Below, piece after piece: positions 61,249 through 64,000 of a stretch of DNA of 64,000 bases. Location of the stretch: contig NC_092859.1 in NCBI RefSeq assembly GCF_032062135.1, positions 65,462,466 to 65,526,465 of the forward strand, written 5' to 3'. This stretch comes from Pyxicephalus adspersus (lineage: Eukaryota > Chordata > Amphibia > Anura > Pyxicephalidae). The translations under genes and the position numbers were made by a program. The notes beneath the pieces are model-generated. The model had not been told where the DNA came from, ran no database searches, and was given only the letters and a program-made list of their open reading frames with translations. The stretch's first letter is position 1. The number at the start of each line of letters is the position of its first letter.

Positions 61249-63290
61249 ATGAGGAGAGCATCAAATAAGGGACGTGGCCCTGGTGGTGGTGTTGCTGGTG
61301 TTGGTGGAGCTCCTGTTGCAGGGAGAGGACGTGGTCGATCTGTGCCAGCTACATGCCCAAATGAAACACCTTCCTCAGGTGCACGTAGGCGACAGAACAT
61401 TCAGCGTTATTTTGTAGGCCGGTGCACGAATAGTGAGGCCAGAACAAGTAGAGGCGGTAGTAGATTGGGTGGCTGACATTGCCTCCAGTTCCTTCACATT
61501 GTCTCCCACCCGGTCCCGTGCTGAAAGTGCAGAGTGGTTTGCACGCTGTGCAATCAGAGCCTGAAGTGAGGCATAAATGTTTTAAACCTGAACACCACCT
61601 GCTTAAGCAGGCATCCAAATGCAAAGCATGAGCTGCAGTGCAGTAAACACCTCAAAAACCACGAAAGATCTCAGGCTCCTGCTGCTCCCTCTTCTGCTGC
61701 AGTCTCGGCCTCTTCCTCCCCTTCTGGAGTGACAGTGGCACCTGCCACCCCACAAACAGAAGATGTGGCAGCAACGCCACCACCTCGTCACTGTCACCAA
61801 GCATCTCCACACTCTCCCAGGGAAGCGTTCAGCTGTCCATTTCCCAAACACTGGAGAGAAAGAGGAAGTACCCCCCTACCCACCCGCAATCCCTGGCCCT
61901 GAATGCCAGCATTTCAAAATGCTGTCATTCAGTCTGGTGGAGACAGAGACTTTTAAAAACCTTATAGTCATGGCTGTCCCACAGTATGCGGTTCCCAGCC
62001 ACCACTACTTTTCCAGGCAAGCCAATTCTGCCCTGCACAACCAAGTGATGGAGAAAATCGGTGTGCACTGCGCAACGCCACCTGTGGCAAGGTCCACATA
62101 ACCACTGATTATATCTCACTAAATGCACACTAGGTAAATGCAGTGGTGGCTGGACCTGAGGCGGAAAGTGGTTTGGCGCATGTCCTTCCGCCACCGAGGA
62201 TTGCAGGACTTTTCTCTTTGGCTCGTGTTGCTTCCTCCTACTCCGCTTCCTCCTCTACCACCTCCTCATCTGGTCAGCGTAACACCTTCACCTCTAACTT
62301 CAGCACAGCCAGGTGGAAACGACAGCAGGCTGTTTTGAAACTAATCTGTTTAGGGGAAAAACCCCACACCGTGCAGGAGCTGTGGACGGGCATGGAACAA
62401 CAGACCGATGAATGGTTGCTGAAAAATTACCCGATATGTCAGAGCTGCTGCAGAAAGTGCGGGCCATCTGTGCGCGCTTTCGGCGTTCTCACCCTGCTGC
62501 TGCTCAACTGTCTGCGCTGCAGCTTAACTTCAGCCTTCCCGATCACCTTGCACATGCTGGAGAGGCGATAGTGGAGTTTCAGCTGCAGCACGCACGAGTG
62601 AGTCGCTCTGCGGAACAGCACCACTTCACTACAGTGGGCTTGCATGCGGGATGTGTGTGCCGTGTTGCACTGTTTCGAGTACTCCACCAACATGGCCAGT
62701 GGTAGGCAACGTGCCATCCTTAATTCTGTCACTGGAGCGTAATCAGAAGATGCGCGAGTACAAGCGAACGCTGGTAGACGCGTTGCTGATGGCATTCCCA
62801 CCTGACAGCGGGGGCTCAGTGGAAGCACAAGGCGAAGGCAGAGGAGGAGGAAGAAGTTGCCAACGCACCTGGGGCACCGCCAGCACCTCAGAAGGGAGGG
62901 TTAGCATGGCCGAAATGTGGAAAAGCTTTGTCAGCACGCCACAACAACCAGCACCACCAGCTGATACGGAACGTCTTAGCAGGAGGCAGCATTTTAGCAA
63001 CATAGTGGAACAGTACGTGTGCACACGCCTACACGTACTGACTGATGGGTCTGCCCCATTCAACTTCTGGGTCTCCAAATTGGGCACATGACCTGAGCTT
63101 GCCCTTTACGCCTTGGAGGTGCTTGCCTGCCCTGCGGCCAGTTGATTGTCCGAACGTGTGTTTAGCACGGCAGGGGGTGTAATCACAGACAAGTGCAGCC
63201 GCCTGTCCACAGCCTATGTTGACAAGCTCACGTTCATTAAAATGAACCAGGCATGGATCTCACAGGACTTGTCCGTACCTTGTGCTGAAT
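61249..63290 (+). pseudogene. hAT4 transposase, a second hAT family, broken
   Basis: ATG 61249 opens a Gly/Arg-rich N-terminus (GRGPGGGVAGVGGAPVAGRG). Frameshifted segments follow. Near 61900-62090 is FQSGGDRDF-type sequence with QYAVPSHHYFSRQANSALHN. At about 62320-62420 is KRQQAVLKLICLGEKPHTVQ, comparable to hAT1 HLVCLGERSHTGEE. LLQKVRAICARFRRSHPAAA, at about 62430-62500, is a typical hAT helical segment. The C-terminal dimerisation domain is at about 62960-63290, with RQHFSNIVEQYV, PFNFWVSKLG, LSERVFSTAGGVIT and DKLTFIKMNQAW. Stops are at about 61476, 62101, 63089 and 63145. The catalytic core is poorly preserved and partly deleted. No terminal repeats or target duplication were identified. 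Confidence 0.82.
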
Positions 63291-63925
63291 AGACAAGTAT
63301 ACCGGCCGCACCCAGCCATTGTTATACTCCAGCGCACTTTCTCTTTGCATTCTTTTTTCTATTTTCCAATGTTTTGGGGTCTTCCCAAATTAAAAAAAAA
63401 AATAAAAAAAAATAAAGGAAAACAAATAAAAAAACAACAAAAACAGTGTTGGCTACCTCCTCCTCCTTCACCACTGCTTCTACCTACACCGCCACGTACA
63501 CTGCCTGCTCAACCTCCTACTCCACTTTGACCTCGGCCTCCAAGTTCAAGATTAATATTTTTTAGTTTTTTTCTATTCTATGTTTTTTTATGTCATTTCC
63601 CTATCCACATTTGTTTGCAGGGCAATTGTCCTGCTCTTACCCCCATTTTGCTTCCTTTTGCAGCCCTCTAGCCCTTACTATGACTATTTTACAGGCATTT
63701 TAGTGCCCCAAAATTCGGGTCCCCATAGACTTCAATAGGGTTCGGGGCAAGTTCAGGTCATTGACAGACAAAATAGATCACATCAAATAGATCACATCAA
63801 ACACCAATATCATTTAACTCTTTCTAAACTGAAAATATTAGGACATTTACAAATATGCCTATTCCTAAACTGGTATATATGTTTGAAACAATGAAACACA
63901 TCAGACCTTTGTATTTAGTTGTTGC
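63291..63925. other. 3' flank of hAT4, nothing firm
   Basis: Holds A-rich runs (63390-63445), a pyrimidine-rich CTCCTCC stretch and, near 63710-63750, AAATTCGGGTCCCCATAGAC and AATAGGGTTCGGGGCAAG, which may be hAT 3' arm sequence. No gene. Confidence 0.4.
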
Positions 63926-63988
63926 TTAACCACCTTGCAGTTAAGCCCGACCTTCGCTCGGGCAAAAAAAAACTGCAAGGATGGTTAA
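63926..63988. mobile_element. TTAA-flanked hairpin, piggyBac-MITE-like
   Basis: TTAA at 63926-63929 and at 63985-63988 enclose 55 bp forming a hairpin: CCACCTTGCAGTT against AACTGCAAGGATGG, with an inner GCCCGACC...TCGGGC arm. The sequence after the second TTAA (GCCCGAG) repeats the sequence after GTTAA inside the hairpin. The window ends here, so this may be only the start of a longer MITE. Confidence 0.6.
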
Positions 63989-64000
63989 GCCCGAGATTTT

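Overview
The window looks like an intergenic, transposon-packed piece of a vertebrate genome, most likely an anuran amphibian. The basis is the mix of CR1 and L1 LINEs, a Penelope-like element, chromodomain Ty3/gypsy elements, hAT, piggyBac, Tc1 and TTA-flanked MITEs, all AT-rich and decayed. No host protein-coding gene, tRNA, functional rRNA gene or CRISPR array was recognised. Almost every coding trace belongs to a mobile element, and almost all are broken. Species is not determinable from the sequence alone. Family names rest on protein motifs read by eye; no database search was run.

Layout. 1-5190: a gypsy pol remnant (Gypsy C) split at a TTAA by a piggyBac element, itself hit by a TTA-flanked MITE. 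5190-8330: little that is recognisable. 8335-17410: a minus-strand Penelope-like element whose 3' region recurs in inverted orientation 8 kb away. Between the two lie a 4.7 kb tandem array and the 5' end of a minus-strand hAT element. 17720-24570: a Tc1 fragment, palindrome-rich repeats, a candidate solo LTR, a 2.5 kb stretch without visible transposons, and a second TTA MITE. 25765-50080: a nested stack. A minus-strand L1 contains a CR1, the CR1 contains gypsy A, gypsy A contains gypsy B with a 5-bp target duplication, and the L1 separately contains hAT1 with a perfect 8-bp duplication. 50310-51340: a piggyBac MITE and a MITE end. 51342-58762: hAT2, a second large copy of the hAT1 family. 60186-63290: a different hAT element behind a 4 x 91 bp tandem repeat. 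63926-63988: a TTAA-flanked hairpin at the window edge.

The most unusual feature is a link between the hAT family and ribosomal DNA. All three hAT copies carry a 51-54 bp minisatellite. In hAT2 this is joined to about 430 bp of antisense 28S rRNA sequence from the peptidyl-transferase (domain V) neighbourhood. That rRNA block is itself interrupted by one minisatellite monomer flanked by a 6-bp repeat of rRNA sequence. In the 11.2-15.9 kb array, about 107 bp of the same 28S region has been amplified about 20 times as part of a higher-order repeat. The rRNA is antisense to the transposase in both copies, which suggests one ancestral capture followed by expansion.
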